In this document: piece after piece, positions 44,269 to 55,101 of the stretch
How the letters are laid out: each line of letters opens with the position of its first letter
How positions within the stretch are numbered: position 1 is the first letter of the stretch
Assembly (NCBI GenBank): GCA_022414725.1
Contig: CM039462.1
Span: 180,216,590 to 180,280,589 of the forward strand
DNA from: Microglena sp. YARC
Taxonomy: Eukaryota; Chlorophyta; Chlorophyceae; Chlamydomonadales; Chlamydomonadaceae
DNA: 64,000 bases
Reading direction: 5' to 3'
Made by a program: the position numbers and the translations under genes
The notes under the pieces: model-generated
Databases searched by the model: none
What the model saw: only the letters and a program-made list of their open reading frames with translations
What the model was told of the DNA's origin: nothing

Positions 44269-44837
44269 TGTGATACTGGCACAAGATCTATTGCATGATA
44301 AATACCTTATCATAGGGGGGAATATCCAGACTTGTGCTCCTAGATTGATACCGACTACACCACATAGGTTTACATGGTTACTATCTAACCACCAGACCAA
44401 GCAACACTTTATATATGATAATGGAAGTACCTCATAATGTCCCTCCCACAGACTGACAGTTATGACCTTGCGGGGGATGTCTACCTTAGAAGTTGTTTTA
44501 CCTCATATGGCCAAATACACAGATTGCCAGTTAACCCAGCTTCCCCTTTGCCTGAACATTGGCTGCATCTTCCTGGCAGCTCCACAGCTGGAATCCAGTC
44601 CTATTTGATAAATAGATGACCTGTACTGCCACTGGCCCCCTGTTCTCCTCTGAGTGTACTTGCACATGCCTTACAAGCCAAGTGCCACTCTATGATTAAG
44701 ATCGGCCAGTCAGAAGCCTTTGCCCTTGTGCCTCTCCTTATGCATCAGATATTTATTTTTCACTCTAGCCTCCCTTCCCTAGAACCTCCTAATTCCAGGG
44801 ATTCTTGCATATCAAGAATACCAGGAATTGGGGGGGA

Positions 44838-45062
44838 TGTTATAGACCGGTTCTCCCGGCTCAGCTAGAGTGTCTTGGGGCTACAGGCCTTCCGCCTGGA
44901 AGCTTCCATAGTAGTGCCTACCGGCGGCAGTACCCTGAGGTACTGTCGCCTTTTCCCTTCTTATACCTATCTTGCCGCCTGGCATGCTATCACGATTGTA
45001 AGCCTAGCGCCTTCGCTATTCCCTGTGTCAGTCCTCACGAGATAATACTCCGGAAAGCTAAA
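44838..45062 (+). repeat. 3' LTR of element B
   Basis: 225 bp starting TGTTATAGACCGG, preceded by a purine-rich tract and followed by the duplication TAAGC. Confidence 0.88.
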
Positions 45063-45067
45063 TAAGC

Positions 45068-45548
45068 TGCCCACCGTCTTACAATTACAAGTCTCCCCGA
45101 TGCACCCTGTGCGATCCCCAAGGAAGCCAGGGAGCACACTAAGCGAACTACCTGTACACAGATTTTAGACTTGGCAAGGACCTTGGCAGGGGATTGAATT
45201 TCCAGATTGTGGTACCGGTATTGCACTTGCACACCTCGCATAGGTACATTCAAAAGTGCGTTGTCGATTATCACTACGGTACTACGATGACTTGGGCAAG
45301 TATCTGGCTAGCTACGGACAACTGATCCCCATGACTTGAATATCCCCTTGACTTGAATATCAGAATATGTGTGAACCATGTGGCTGGCAATCACTGATTG
45401 CATTTTGTACTTAAGACCGTTGGGCCAAGACGTAAGACTGACCATGTTCACCCCCCGCCCCCACATAGGCGAACTGGAACGATGGGTCATATACTCCTGA
45501 GACGCCAGGTTTTTACCGGGCGGAAAGGTACATTATTTAAGTTATGGT
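45068..45548. other. Intergenic DNA between element B and histone H4
   Basis: No ORF, repeat or RNA gene recognised. Confidence 0.5.
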
Positions 45549-45564
45549 GGTGTTCAAAAACACC
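45549..45564 (-). terminator. Histone mRNA 3' stem-loop of H4
   Basis: On the minus strand GGTGTT-TTTG-AACACC forms a six-base-pair stem with a four-base loop, 45 nt past the H4 stop. Replication-dependent histone mRNAs of animals and green algae end in such a 6-bp/4-nt hairpin instead of a poly(A) tail. The stem sequence differs from the animal consensus. Confidence 0.8.
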
Positions 45565-45608
45565 GATTGTTGGGGGTGCAGGCTGGTACTGCCTGTCGAT
45601 GCGCTTGA

Positions 45609-46007
<399 letters not shown>

Positions 46008-46180
46008 TCAGCTGTCGATCAGTTGACTTCACCTCGCTCTCGCGACTGCTGATCCGACGCCAATCCTGCTGATCCGCACCTTTCCTCTGGAGTCGGAACT
46101 TGCGACCTTGAAACCCTAACCCTGATTTCCAAACCCATGTATTGGCCACGTCGATGTCGGTTGCATCATCCAGCTAAACC

Positions 46181-46430
46181 CCCCTGTCAAGAAAGCGCCG
46201 TATGGATGAAGTGCTGTTTGGAAGAGGGACAAGTGTGACAGGGGGTTTAGGAGATGACGTCTGAAACCAACGGACCGGCAGCACGCGGGAGCAGCGAATC
46301 TTAGAAATCCTATCTGCCGCTAGCTCCAGGCACAGGCGCTTCAGAAGTGGGGAGGGAGATACTCGCAACCTCGGAACATTGAAAAAGATCTGCCCAATGA
46401 TGCGAACGGCTTCCTTTCTCTCTTGCACAA
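46181..46430 (-). promoter_or_regulatory. Left arm of inverted histone-promoter repeat
   Basis: Its reverse complement matches 51,841-52,113 along its length with scattered changes (shared words TTCGCATCATTGGGCA, GAGGTTGCGAGTATCTCC, CGTGCTGCCGGTCC, CCCTGTCACACTTGTCCC). It lies upstream of H4. The inner part is bounded by CCCCTGTCA … TGACAGGGG, itself an inverted repeat kept in both arms. An 88-aa ORF over it is not considered a gene. Confidence 0.75.
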
Positions 46431-46793
46431 GTCTGCGCATTTGCGCTCAATTCATTCTCTCCTCCGACCCGTGTTTTGAATCATCGGCACCTCCCTCACC
46501 CAGTGACTCCGTGACACGCATGCTAAACCAGGGGCTATCAAACACTTTCAAACTCATTCAAACGAAACAAGTTCACGAGGCGAAAAGGTGGCGTAAGACA
46601 GGTTTCGACCGTTTTATAGCATAATTATAGCATAATGAAGCGTGTGAAGAGCATGCTTGGACACTGAAGCGCTCTTGTGTAGATCCAACCTCCTCACCCC
46701 TCCTCCCCCTCTCATTTCCATGGACATTGGCGCTCCTTCTGCTAGCGCTGGAGGGAGTGGCACAGCAGGAGAAGGAGTGCTCTCCATCGTACG

Positions 46794-47560
46794 CACACAC
46801 ACACACAGACACACACATGAACACACACGCACACACAGACACGCACACATGCACACGCACACAAACACACGCGCACACACACACACACAAACATGCACTC
46901 AGACAGACCCCCCCACACACATACACACACATGTACACCCACAAGCAATCACTCATAGCACAAACACACACACATTCGCACATGCACACTAAAACACACA
47001 CGCATACACAACACACACACATGCACACAGACACACACATACACACACACGCACACACAGACACACACATACACGCACACACACATATACACACACATAC
47101 ACGCACACACACGCACACATAAACACAGACACACACACACACGCACACACATACACATGCACTCATACACACACATACACACACAAACACAAACACCCGC
47201 ACAGACACACGCACACAGAATCACACACACACAAACACGTGTACACACACGCACCACAAAGACAAGCACACACACATACACGCACGTGCAAACACGCACA
47301 CACACACAAACACACACACACGCTCACATATACACACATGCGCACGCACACTTGCACACACACATACACACACACGCACAGAGGCACACACAGACACACA
47401 CACAGACACACACAAACGCACACTCTCACACACACACGGACACATGCACACACACACACACACACACACGCACACATGCAAACACACACACAAACATGCA
47501 CACACACAGGCATGCACACACATGCACTCAGACACACACACATACACACGCAAACACACA
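46794..47560. repeat. (CA)n-rich microsatellite
   Basis: About 770 bp of ACACAC with GCAC, TACAC and AGACAC interruptions. His/Thr ORFs on plus and Cys/Val ORFs on minus are repeat translations. Confidence 0.95.
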
Positions 47561-47674
47561 GCAAGCTTCCAAATGTCGCCGTATCCTATCTCTTTGTGGT
47601 TAAGTTTTTATGTACCAACGTTTAGGAACCACCCCTGATCTAGCAACCCCTATCATTGAAGATAAAATAAGAGC

Positions 47675-48100
47675 ATGTTGTTTGGTGTCCCCCTGCCCTG
47701 GTCTACGCATGAAGTAGACTCAGAGATAGAAGGGAACAAATTGTTTCGTGGTTGGCTATACCATATGACTTTGGCCGATCGGCAGAGGTTGTTTGAGGAG
47801 GTGCGTTTGCTCAGAATTGAGGAGGCACGGTTCCCCCGCACACTGTCCATTCGTGCAACCCAGATAGAGGCTGCCCTGCAGGCACTGCCTGGGGGGGGCA
47901 ATTTAGCCCTTCAGGCAATAGGAGACCTCAGGATGTTGGTGTTGCAATGTGATGACCCTTTTCTGGCATTTCTTGGCAACACGGAAGGCCTCACTGGCGG
48001 AGTACAAGCTGCTCTAGCGCATCACCTTAGCTTGGCAAAGAGAGCGCTCCTCCAGGCAGGAGCTCGGCTGCAATGCATTCCAAGACCAAATCATGTCTAA
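47675..48100 (+). CDS. Unrecognised 141-aa ORF
   Basis: Balanced composition (FRGWLYHMTLADRQRLFEEV; AIGDLRMLVLQCDDPFLAFL) with predicted helices and no repeats; it starts at an ATG soon after the CA tract. No family, promoter or partner is recognised. It may be an exon or a degraded element fragment. Confidence 0.3.
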   Translation: MLFGVPLPWSTHEVDSEIEGNKLFRGWLYHMTLADRQRLFEEVRLLRIEEARFPRTLSIRATQIEAALQALPGGGNLALQAIGDLRMLVLQCDDPFLAFLGNTEGLTGGVQAALAHHLSLAKRALLQAGARLQCIPRPNHV

Positions 48101-48339
48101 TTAGGCATGTCCTTTGTTGGGTTGGTGATGGGCGTATATGTATGAAAATACAGACTAGTGCAACTTGGTGTGGGCTAGTGCAGCCAAGGGTATATAGGAG
48201 CCCTGTGTATAGCCTCCTGGTGCAGCCTGGTGTGGGGCACGTGGCACTTCCAAGCCCAGAACTATTTGTGTATGTGCTACTAGGGGTGCTGGAATTGATT
48301 TGCACAGAGTGTGCTGGACTTGTTTAGCATGACTCAGTG

Positions 48340-48730
48340 TGAGCCTAAATAGGCATTGCGTGTGATCTCTTTGATTAGCGCTGAGTGTGTTTGCTTTGAT
48401 TTTCACTGGGGTTGCTAGACTTGTTTAGCACTGAGAGTGCTTGCTTTTATGAGCCCGGATTGTGTTAGCTTTGATTACCTCTGTTACTACAGCTCATGAT
48501 TAGCATTGGGTGCGCTTTCCTTGATTATCACTGAGCGTACTTCCTTAGATTAGCACCAAGAGACTGATATGTTTTGCTTCGATTACCGGTAGCAATGAGA
48601 GTGCTTGCTTGAACTGAGTGTGCATGTCTTGACCAGCACGGGGTGTGCTTGCTTAAATTAGCACTTCCTTACTTATATTAGCACTGAGAAGTGCTTGCTT
48701 GGATTGCCCCTGAGCTTCCATGTATTGATT
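48340..48730. repeat. Degenerate minisatellite around GATTAGCACTGAGTGTGCTTGC
   Basis: About ten diverged copies of a roughly 35-45 bp unit built on TTGATTAGCACTGAGTGTGC. Confidence 0.75.
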
Positions 48731-48894
48731 AGCAATGGTTAAATTTTCAGAGCGTGTGTTATTTGGGTCCTGTAGTCTGCCCAGGGCTTGCTATAAAACC
48801 ATGCGACAATTCAAATCAAATCAGAACCAGTGGGCTGGAAAATCAGCCCAGAGCTAGTTGAAAAAACATGTGACAATAAGGAAGTGTGCTTCAC

Positions 48895-49795
48895 GTATTT
48901 GAACATCCCGTGATTTAAACATGGTTTGCAGGAGTCCGCAGCACTGATTCCATAATACCAGTTCCCGTAATTTTGACATAGGTTGCAGGAGTCACCCACA
49001 TTGAATGCATAATTTGAGTCCCCGAAATGTAGACATTGTTAACACGAGTCAGCAGCATTGATTCAATAACGTCAGTTCCCGTATTTAGGACAGGTTGCAG
49101 GAGTCAGCAACATTTATTCCATTACATGAGTTCCTGTAATGTAAACAAGGGTTGCATGAGTCACCGGCATCGCTTCTATTTCACCAGTCCCCGTAATTGA
49201 AACATATGTTGCAGGAGTCACCGGAATCGCTTCCATTACACCAGTCCCCGTAATGTAAACATTCGTTGCAGGAGTCTCCATCATTGATTAGATAACTCGA
49301 GTTCCCATGTTTTAAATATAGGTTGTAGGAGTCTCCGTCATTGAATGCAAAACACGAGTTCCCGGGTTTTAGACATGGGTTGCAAGAGTCAGCAGCATTT
49401 ATTATTTTATAGTGAATGCAGGGACTGCAATACTGGAAAAGTCAATACTTGTTACTGAGGTATAAAGATAAGCGCAAGAGGATCTTGCGGACTAGAAGAG
49501 AGATGGCAGTAGCAGTACATCTAGTACTGCAACTGTAGTGCACATAGCGGCAGGCGGCTTCGCTACTGCCGGACTAGCGGTACATAAGTCCCATGAGGAC
49601 TTAGACCGAGAGTGCACTTGGCCACTCTATACTATAACAGATTCCATAACACGAGTTCTCGCAATTCAATCAAGGGTTGTAGGAGTCATCAGCATCGCTA
49701 CCATTACACCAGTCCCCGTAATTTAGAAATAGGTTGCAAACATCTCAAGAATTGATTATACAACACGAGTCACTCGTAGATTTACATCATCAAGA
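48895..49795. repeat. ~60-bp minisatellite split by a solo LTR
   Basis: Diverged copies of a unit of about 60 bp with the words GGTTGCAGGAGTCA, AGCATTGATTCCAT and CACGAGTTCCCGTAAT run from 48,895 to about 49,404 and resume at 49,640-49,795. The interruption is the LTR-like segment at 49,405-49,639. Confidence 0.8.
49405..49639 (-). mobile_element. Probable solo LTR of the element A/B family
   Basis: On the minus strand it starts TGTTATAGTATAGAG (B: TGTTATAGACCGG; A: TGTTATTGTCCG), is about 235 bp against 223 and 225, and is rich in the same kind of hairpins (TAAGTCC…GGACTTA; CGCAAGATCCTCTTGCG; CGGCAGTAGCG…GCCG). It has no internal region. A clean 5-bp target duplication is not seen (TATTA versus GATTC). 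It could instead be a MITE. Confidence 0.45.
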
Positions 49796-49796
49796 T

Positions 49797-49801
49797 TGTG
49801 T

Positions 49802-49852
<51 letters not shown>
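49797..49852. repeat. (GT)n microsatellite
   Basis: About 25 GT copies followed by a short G-rich run. Confidence 0.95.
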
Positions 49853-49856
<4 letters not shown>

Positions 49857-49864
49857 GAGGGGGG

Positions 49865-50500
49865 GTCCAATAATTATTTACCTGCAAAGGCTGTCAAATT
49901 ATACTGTTTTATCTACAAGCCAACTGTTTGTATTCAAAAACATGTAAGGAAGATTGGAATTACCTTAGTTCGGGTCGTAATTAGTCCTCAGCAACGACAT
50001 TTTAGTGTTGGTAAAAGGTGGCCCACTTCATACGGTGGAATTCCTACCTCAATGTAAGGCATCAAAACGACAATCCTCAGACAACATGTAGTTGGGCATA
50101 CCATCCGGCCTAAATATATATGTCAAGGCTGGCACATCTCCATTGGTGGAAATAAATAAAGTTCACTGAAAGGCAGGCCAGCACGGCACCGATCCCCCAA
50201 AAATTTCATCCATACTAAAAATAACACTTGCACCACTAATTGATAGGTAGGGAAGCCTTCGAGGGACGTCCGCTGAACATGCTTGCAGTCGCTGTAGTGT
50301 ACTCAGTGTTGAGAACCTTCTCCATGTATCTCACGCCGGTGTTACTATATGCACTGTCCACCTACAATCACTGATTAGTAACCATTTTGTTGTGTTTTCC
50401 CCCACTGTGTGTGTTTTGTGTGGGTGTTGGTGGGTAGGTCGTTGGTGGCAAATGCAGGTGTGGTGGCGGAGGCAGGTGCTGAACAAGTAGCCCTGCCAAG
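49865..50500. other. Non-coding stretch
   Basis: No gene, repeat or RNA recognised between the GT arrays. Confidence 0.5.
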
Positions 50501-50506
50501 AAGCAC

Positions 50507-51385
50507 ATGTGTGTGTGTGTGTGTGTGTGTGTTTGCGTGTGTGTGTGTGTGTGTGTTCGAGTGTGTATGTGTGCATGTGTATGTGTGTGTGTTTGCGTGT
50601 GTGTGCGTATTTGTGTTCGTGTGTGTGTGTGTGTCTGTGTGTCTGTGTGTGTGCTTATGTGTGTACGTGTGTGTGTGCGTGTGTGTGCATATGTATGTGT
50701 TGGTATGTCTGAGTGCATGTGTGTGTGTGCGCGTGTGTGTATGTGCGTGTGTTTGTGCATGTGTGTGTGTTTGCGTGAGTGTGTGTGTTTGCGGTGCAGA
50801 TGTGTGTGCGTGTGTGTGTGTGTGTTCGTGTGTGTATGTGTGTGAATGAGTGCATGTGTATGTGTGTGCCTGTGTGTGTCTGTGTGCATGTGTGTGCGTG
50901 TGTGTGTGTGCGTGTCAGAGTGCATGTGTATGTGTGGGTGTGTCTTTGTGTATGTGTGCGTGTGTGTGTATGTGTGTGTGTATATGTGTGTGTGTGCGTG
51001 TCTGTGTGTGTGTGTGTGCCTGTGTGTATGTGTGTGTGTGTGTGTCTGTGCGTTGTGCGTATGTGTGTGTGCTTGTGTGTGTGTGTGTGTGCGTGTGCGT
51101 GTTTGTGCGTATGTGTGTGTGTATGTGTGTGTGTGTGCGAGTTTGCGTGTGAATGTGTGCGTGTGTGTCTGTGCGTGTGTGTGCTTGTGCTTGTATGTGT
51201 GTGTGTGTGTGTACGCGTGTGTGTTTGTGCGTGCGTGTGAGTGTGCGTGTTTGCATGCATGTGTGTAGGTGTGAGTGTGTTTGTATGTATGTGTGTGTGC
51301 GTGCGTGTGTGTGTGTGAGAGAGTGTTTGCGTGTGTATGTGTGTGTGTGCTGAAGTGTGTGAGTGCTGAAGTGTGTGTGTGCGGA
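50507..51385. repeat. (GT)n-rich microsatellite
   Basis: About 880 bp of GTGTGT with GCGT, TATGTGT and CTGT interruptions; in strand sense the complement of the array at 46,794-47,560. ORFs across it are artefacts. Confidence 0.95.
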
Positions 51386-51840
51386 CAAGAGGGGGACAGA
51401 TCCTTCCCATCTTGTTTGTCAGGTCCACGCCATGGTATTCTGCACGATCTGAGTATATGGAGAACTGTATTATCCACTGGTCAAGAGTGGGGCAGAGACA
51501 GAAGCCGGGACATGGACAGAAGCAGGAGCAGAATTAATCGGGGGCAGGCAGAAAAGGAGCCGGAAAGTAGAACGTGCGCCCTAACTAGGCGCGCAGGTAA
51601 GATTTTAACACCGGCTCCACCCCCTCACCTGCGCTCGGACAGCCCAGTGAGCAGGTAACTATCCTATCCCCAAGCGCTTCCTGCTTCAACACCAATTGCG
51701 GCGCGTTTCTGCTGACAGCGCCCCATCCTGTAACCCACTCGGTTAGGGATACCATGAGGGCTATCAACATTTTGATGGGGGTCGCTGTGTACGAAGTTGG
51801 ATAATTGGAGGCCCGCATAGAGACAGACGAATGTGCAGCA

Positions 51841-52113
51841 TTGTACAAGAAAGAGAGGGAGCTGTTCGCATCATTGGGCATATATTTTTCGAAATTTCGA
51901 GGTTGCGAGTATCTCCCTCCTTGCTTTGCTCCCCACTTCTGAAGTGCCTGTGCCTGGGTTAGATAGCGGCGGATAGGATTTCTTAGATTCGCTGCCTCTG
52001 CGTGCTGCCGGTCCATTGGTTTCAGTCGTTGCCAGCGTCATCTCCTAAACCCCTGTCACACTTGTCCCTCTTCCATACAGCACTTCATCCATTCACTCTT
52101 TCTTGACAGGGGG
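51841..52113 (+). promoter_or_regulatory. Right arm of inverted histone-promoter repeat
   Basis: Inverted match to 46,181-46,430, ending 41 bp before the H3 start. Has a possible CCAAT box (ATTGG in GGTCCATTGGTTTC). CCCCTGTCA and TGACAGGGG bound its last part. No clear TATA box was seen between it and H3. Confidence 0.72.
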
Positions 52114-52136
52114 AACTCAACGCTCATTCCGATTAA

Positions 52137-52565
<429 letters not shown>

Positions 52566-52777
52566 TGAAGTTAAGGACACCATAGCGTAAGCCGGAGCTA
52601 GCCATAGTCACCGTAGGGCCACCTCAGTAAAAAGAATCACCACCGATGCCTGACCGGCAGGCATCGTGGCCACATCATGCCGGTGCAGCTTAATACGGGG
52701 GGTTTTCACCCCGGTTGGGAAGCACCAGCACAATGCAGCTGGCAAGACAAAACCTGAGAGGGGGGACGGTCTGTGTG

Positions 52778-53266
52778 CTAGTCCCCGGGTATCGACCCGG
52801 GGTGTGCTTCCATAAAACGTCTGCACTGTAAAATACTCTGAAAGCTAGTGATGGTGTGGGAGTGGACTGTGTCCGCCAGTTTAAGGGCACACGGTCTCTT
52901 AAGTCCAAGTGTGGTCATAGAAGTCAAAAAAGAGGTTGGAATAGTACCAGTTGTTCCAACGGCGATAACTTCGTAGTGAACGAGGTATCCAGCAGATCTA
53001 AGGCCATTTACTAATTCAACATGCTGGGCGTGTTTAGTGATAAACTTAGTAGCATGGTTGGTATCAGAGCAGTATCCAAGCTCAAGAACCCAGAGTTCTT
53101 TATCAGCCATACAGATAGGAGAGTCTATGTCAGGTAGGACGGCGAGGTCAGGTCTCATTCTCTTCCAGTCCTCTACAGTAATAGTGGAGGGGCGTAGCCA
53201 GTCAGGGAGACGTTTGCCTAGGACCCCTCTGGGGAGGTCCTCTTCCTTGCCAGCGTCCATGATCAT
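52778..53266 (-). CDS. LINE2 restriction-like endonuclease
   Basis: In frame with the RNase H ORF after a single TGA (53,312-53,314). The endonuclease core reads MRPDLAVLPDID (PD at residues 39-40 of this piece), ELWVLELGYCSDTNHATK (Glu 62) and a Lys/His helix (TKHAQHVELVNGLRSAGYLV), matching the PD-(D/E)xK pattern of RLE LINEs. The tail to SIPGD is missing in LINE1. It is expected to nick target DNA for priming. Confidence 0.75.
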   Translation of the reverse strand: MIMDAGKEEDLPRGVLGKRLPDWLRPSTITVEDWKRMRPDLAVLPDIDSPICMADKELWVLELGYCSDTNHATKFITKHAQHVELVNGLRSAGYLVHYEVIAVGTTGTIPTSFLTSMTTLGLKRPCALKLADTVHSHTITSFQSILQCRRFMEAHPGSIPGD

Positions 53267-53311
53267 TCTGCGGGATCCCAGGGCTCCGGTGCAAATGGCC
53301 TTGTGGATGAA

Positions 53312-54442
53312 TCACACTGCGGCGTCATGTCTCTTGATATAGAGCCCCTTGAAAGTACAGTGTGTGCAGCCCGCCAGGATGTGGCCCGCTCCGTCCTCAC
53401 AGGTGTGGCAGATGGGGCATAGGGAGTTCGTGGGTGGGCGAGTGCTGGTAATATAAGGTAGTTTCCAGCGGAATGCAAGTTTACGGTTCCACAGTCTACC
53501 CCAGCGGGCTTTAAGGATGTGGAATTTAGTTTTATGTTGGATAAGGGTTGAGGTCCAAAATTGGTCACTTGCATGAGGAAGTTGGTGGGGAGTGTTATCA
53601 GCCCAGGTGGTTGTATAAATCCCTTTAAGAGGGTGTTGGCCAAGGTGGCAGCTAGTGGGCAGGTTAGAGGTGATACCTTGTGTAAGGTTAGGTGCTAGGA
53701 TGCGTGGGGGAATATCTCCCATGGGTGTGCGAGGAGGTTGAACTGTGGGCCAGTAGACATTGTGGCGGGGGATTTCCCCAGTGTTGTCAGTGAAATTGGT
53801 GGAGGCAGGGTGCTCAGCTGCCTTGCGTGCCAGAATGTCTGCCCTGTCATTTCCAAGGATACCTGTGTGGGAACGGACTTTACAAAGAGTGGTGTGTGAG
53901 CCATGCAGGATGCGTTGAATGAGGTGTTTTTGAATTGATTGCAGTAGTTCAGTATGAATAGAACGGGTTGTTGTGGTAGGGTCATGAATCATTTTTTTAA
54001 TAAGTTGAAGAGAGCAGAGGCTGTCTGTATGGAGTGTAAGAGATTTGTCATAGTCAATGTTGAGAAGGGCTTGGTGTATGGCTACCAGTTCTGCCCTGTT
54101 GTTAGTTTTGGTGGCCCCTATTCCCCTAGGGTTGATGGTGTAGCTTTGTCCTGCAGCCGGGACATATACTACAGCACCTATTTTGCTAGGGTGCCCTGGT
54201 TTACCTTTTATTAGGCTACCATCTGTGTAGACCTGGAGGCCTGAGGAGGGGGTAGCTAGGTGGAGACATGAGTGAGTAGTGGTAAGAAGAGAGGGAGGAG
54301 GGTGTTGGTGGAGTAGACTTTGCCGGGGTTTTTTGACAAGAGATTTGAGTTTCCGTGGGTAGGTAATTACAATGTCAGAGGAGGTAAGAGTGGGAGGTGG
54401 TGTGATAGTGGAGGGCTCCCAAGATGAGGAGAGGCTTTGCAT
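53312..54442 (-). CDS. LINE2 RNase H and CCHC finger
   Basis: 376 aa. RNase H catalytic residues Asp74 (VYTDGSL), Glu118 (NNRAELVAI), Asp140 (LHTDSL) and His192/Asp199 region (RSHTGILGNDRAD) are present. The CCHC finger CPICHTCEDGAGHILAGC at about 346-363 is followed by KRHDAAV and a TGA where LINE1 reads HLLHKAI, so the stop is a nonsense change. Confidence 0.85.
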   Translation of the reverse strand: MQSLSSSWEPSTITPPPTLTSSDIVITYPRKLKSLVKKPRQSLLHQHPPPSLLTTTHSCLHLATPSSGLQVYTDGSLIKGKPGHPSKIGAVVYVPAAGQSYTINPRGIGATKTNNRAELVAIHQALLNIDYDKSLTLHTDSLCSLQLIKKMIHDPTTTTRSIHTELLQSIQKHLIQRILHGSHTTLCKVRSHTGILGNDRADILARKAAEHPASTNFTDNTGEIPRHNVYWPTVQPPRTPMGDIPPRILAPNLTQGITSNLPTSCHLGQHPLKGIYTTTWADNTPHQLPHASDQFWTSTLIQHKTKFHILKARWGRLWNRKLAFRWKLPYITSTRPPTNSLCPICHTCEDGAGHILAGCTHCTFKGLYIKRHDAAV

Positions 54443-54598
54443 GTAGTATGTCCATTGGTTAATAAAATCTGGGAGTTTAGGAAAGTAGGTATCTTGGCTG
54501 TTGGGGTTGCATATAAGGATGAGGTGCAGTTTTTGGGTGGAGGGTGGAGTGTGAGATTTGCTGCCAAGCCAGATTTCAGAGGTAGCATAAAATTCAGA

Positions 54599-55042
54599 CT
54601 ATGGTCTAGAGTCAATATAGTGAATCCATGAGTGATGGAGGAGAGTTTTGTAGGGGGCAGCAAGGTCGTCAGGAAGGAGCATCAGGGTGCAGGTAGGGCT
54701 GAGAATATTTTCAGCATGGTCAGCACTGGCTAGGGCCCACCGTAGAGCTTGGTATGCTTGTGTAGTGGAGTTAGGAATGGCCACCAGGGAGCACCCAGTC
54801 CAGATGGTAAGAAAGGGGTCTTGGTTAGAGCCAAAGAGCTGATCAGCAGGGCTGGTAGAAGAGAAGCTGGTGAGGCCTTGGTCGTAGCTAAGAGGGTTAG
54901 AAGTACGATGGTGAGAGATAATGCCCAGAGCAGCTGCAGCTTGGTAGAGGAGGGGGGAAAGAGTGTTGGTGGCGGCAGGAGCAGCTCTGTATCTGGTGAA
55001 GAGGGCAGCTAAGTCAGTGTGATATGTCCCTCCTTGGGTCAA
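54599..55042 (-). pseudogene. LINE2 connector piece
   Basis: Open stretch (DLAALFTRYRAAPAATNTLS; FSSTSPADQLFGSNQDPFLT; YQALRWALASADHAENILSP) similar to LINE1 38,221-38,778. Frames change on both sides (near 55,100 and 54,500-54,600). Confidence 0.6.
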
Positions 55043-55101
55043 TTGGTTCCATTTGGTAGGGTGGTGATTTTTGAAGTGGTCATAGTTTTGTTTGAGAGAG
55101 G

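Larger units (their letters stand above)
21617..45062 (+). mobile_element. LTR element B, gag/protease-like only, host of nested insertions
   Basis: LTRs at 21,617-21,863 and 44,838-45,062 are flanked by the 5-bp duplication TAAGC (21,612-21,616 and 45,063-45,067). A priming site follows the 5' LTR, and a purine-rich tract (GGAATTGGGGGGGA) precedes the 3' LTR. Without the inserted copia 2 it would be about 4.7 kb. It encodes a multi-knuckle Gag, a protease-like region and a C-terminal domain, but no polymerase or integrase. The LTRs differ at 5 of 225 aligned bases plus a 22-bp indel, so it is older than copia 2, as the nesting requires. Confidence 0.85.

Noticed and set aside
46174..46440. 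88-aa minus-strand ORF beside H4
   Set aside because: It overlaps the inverted promoter arm; the matching arm near H3 does not preserve the frame, and no domain is seen.
46573..51658. Cys/Val- and His/Thr-rich ORFs up to 369 aa
   Set aside because: Pure translations of CA/GT microsatellites.
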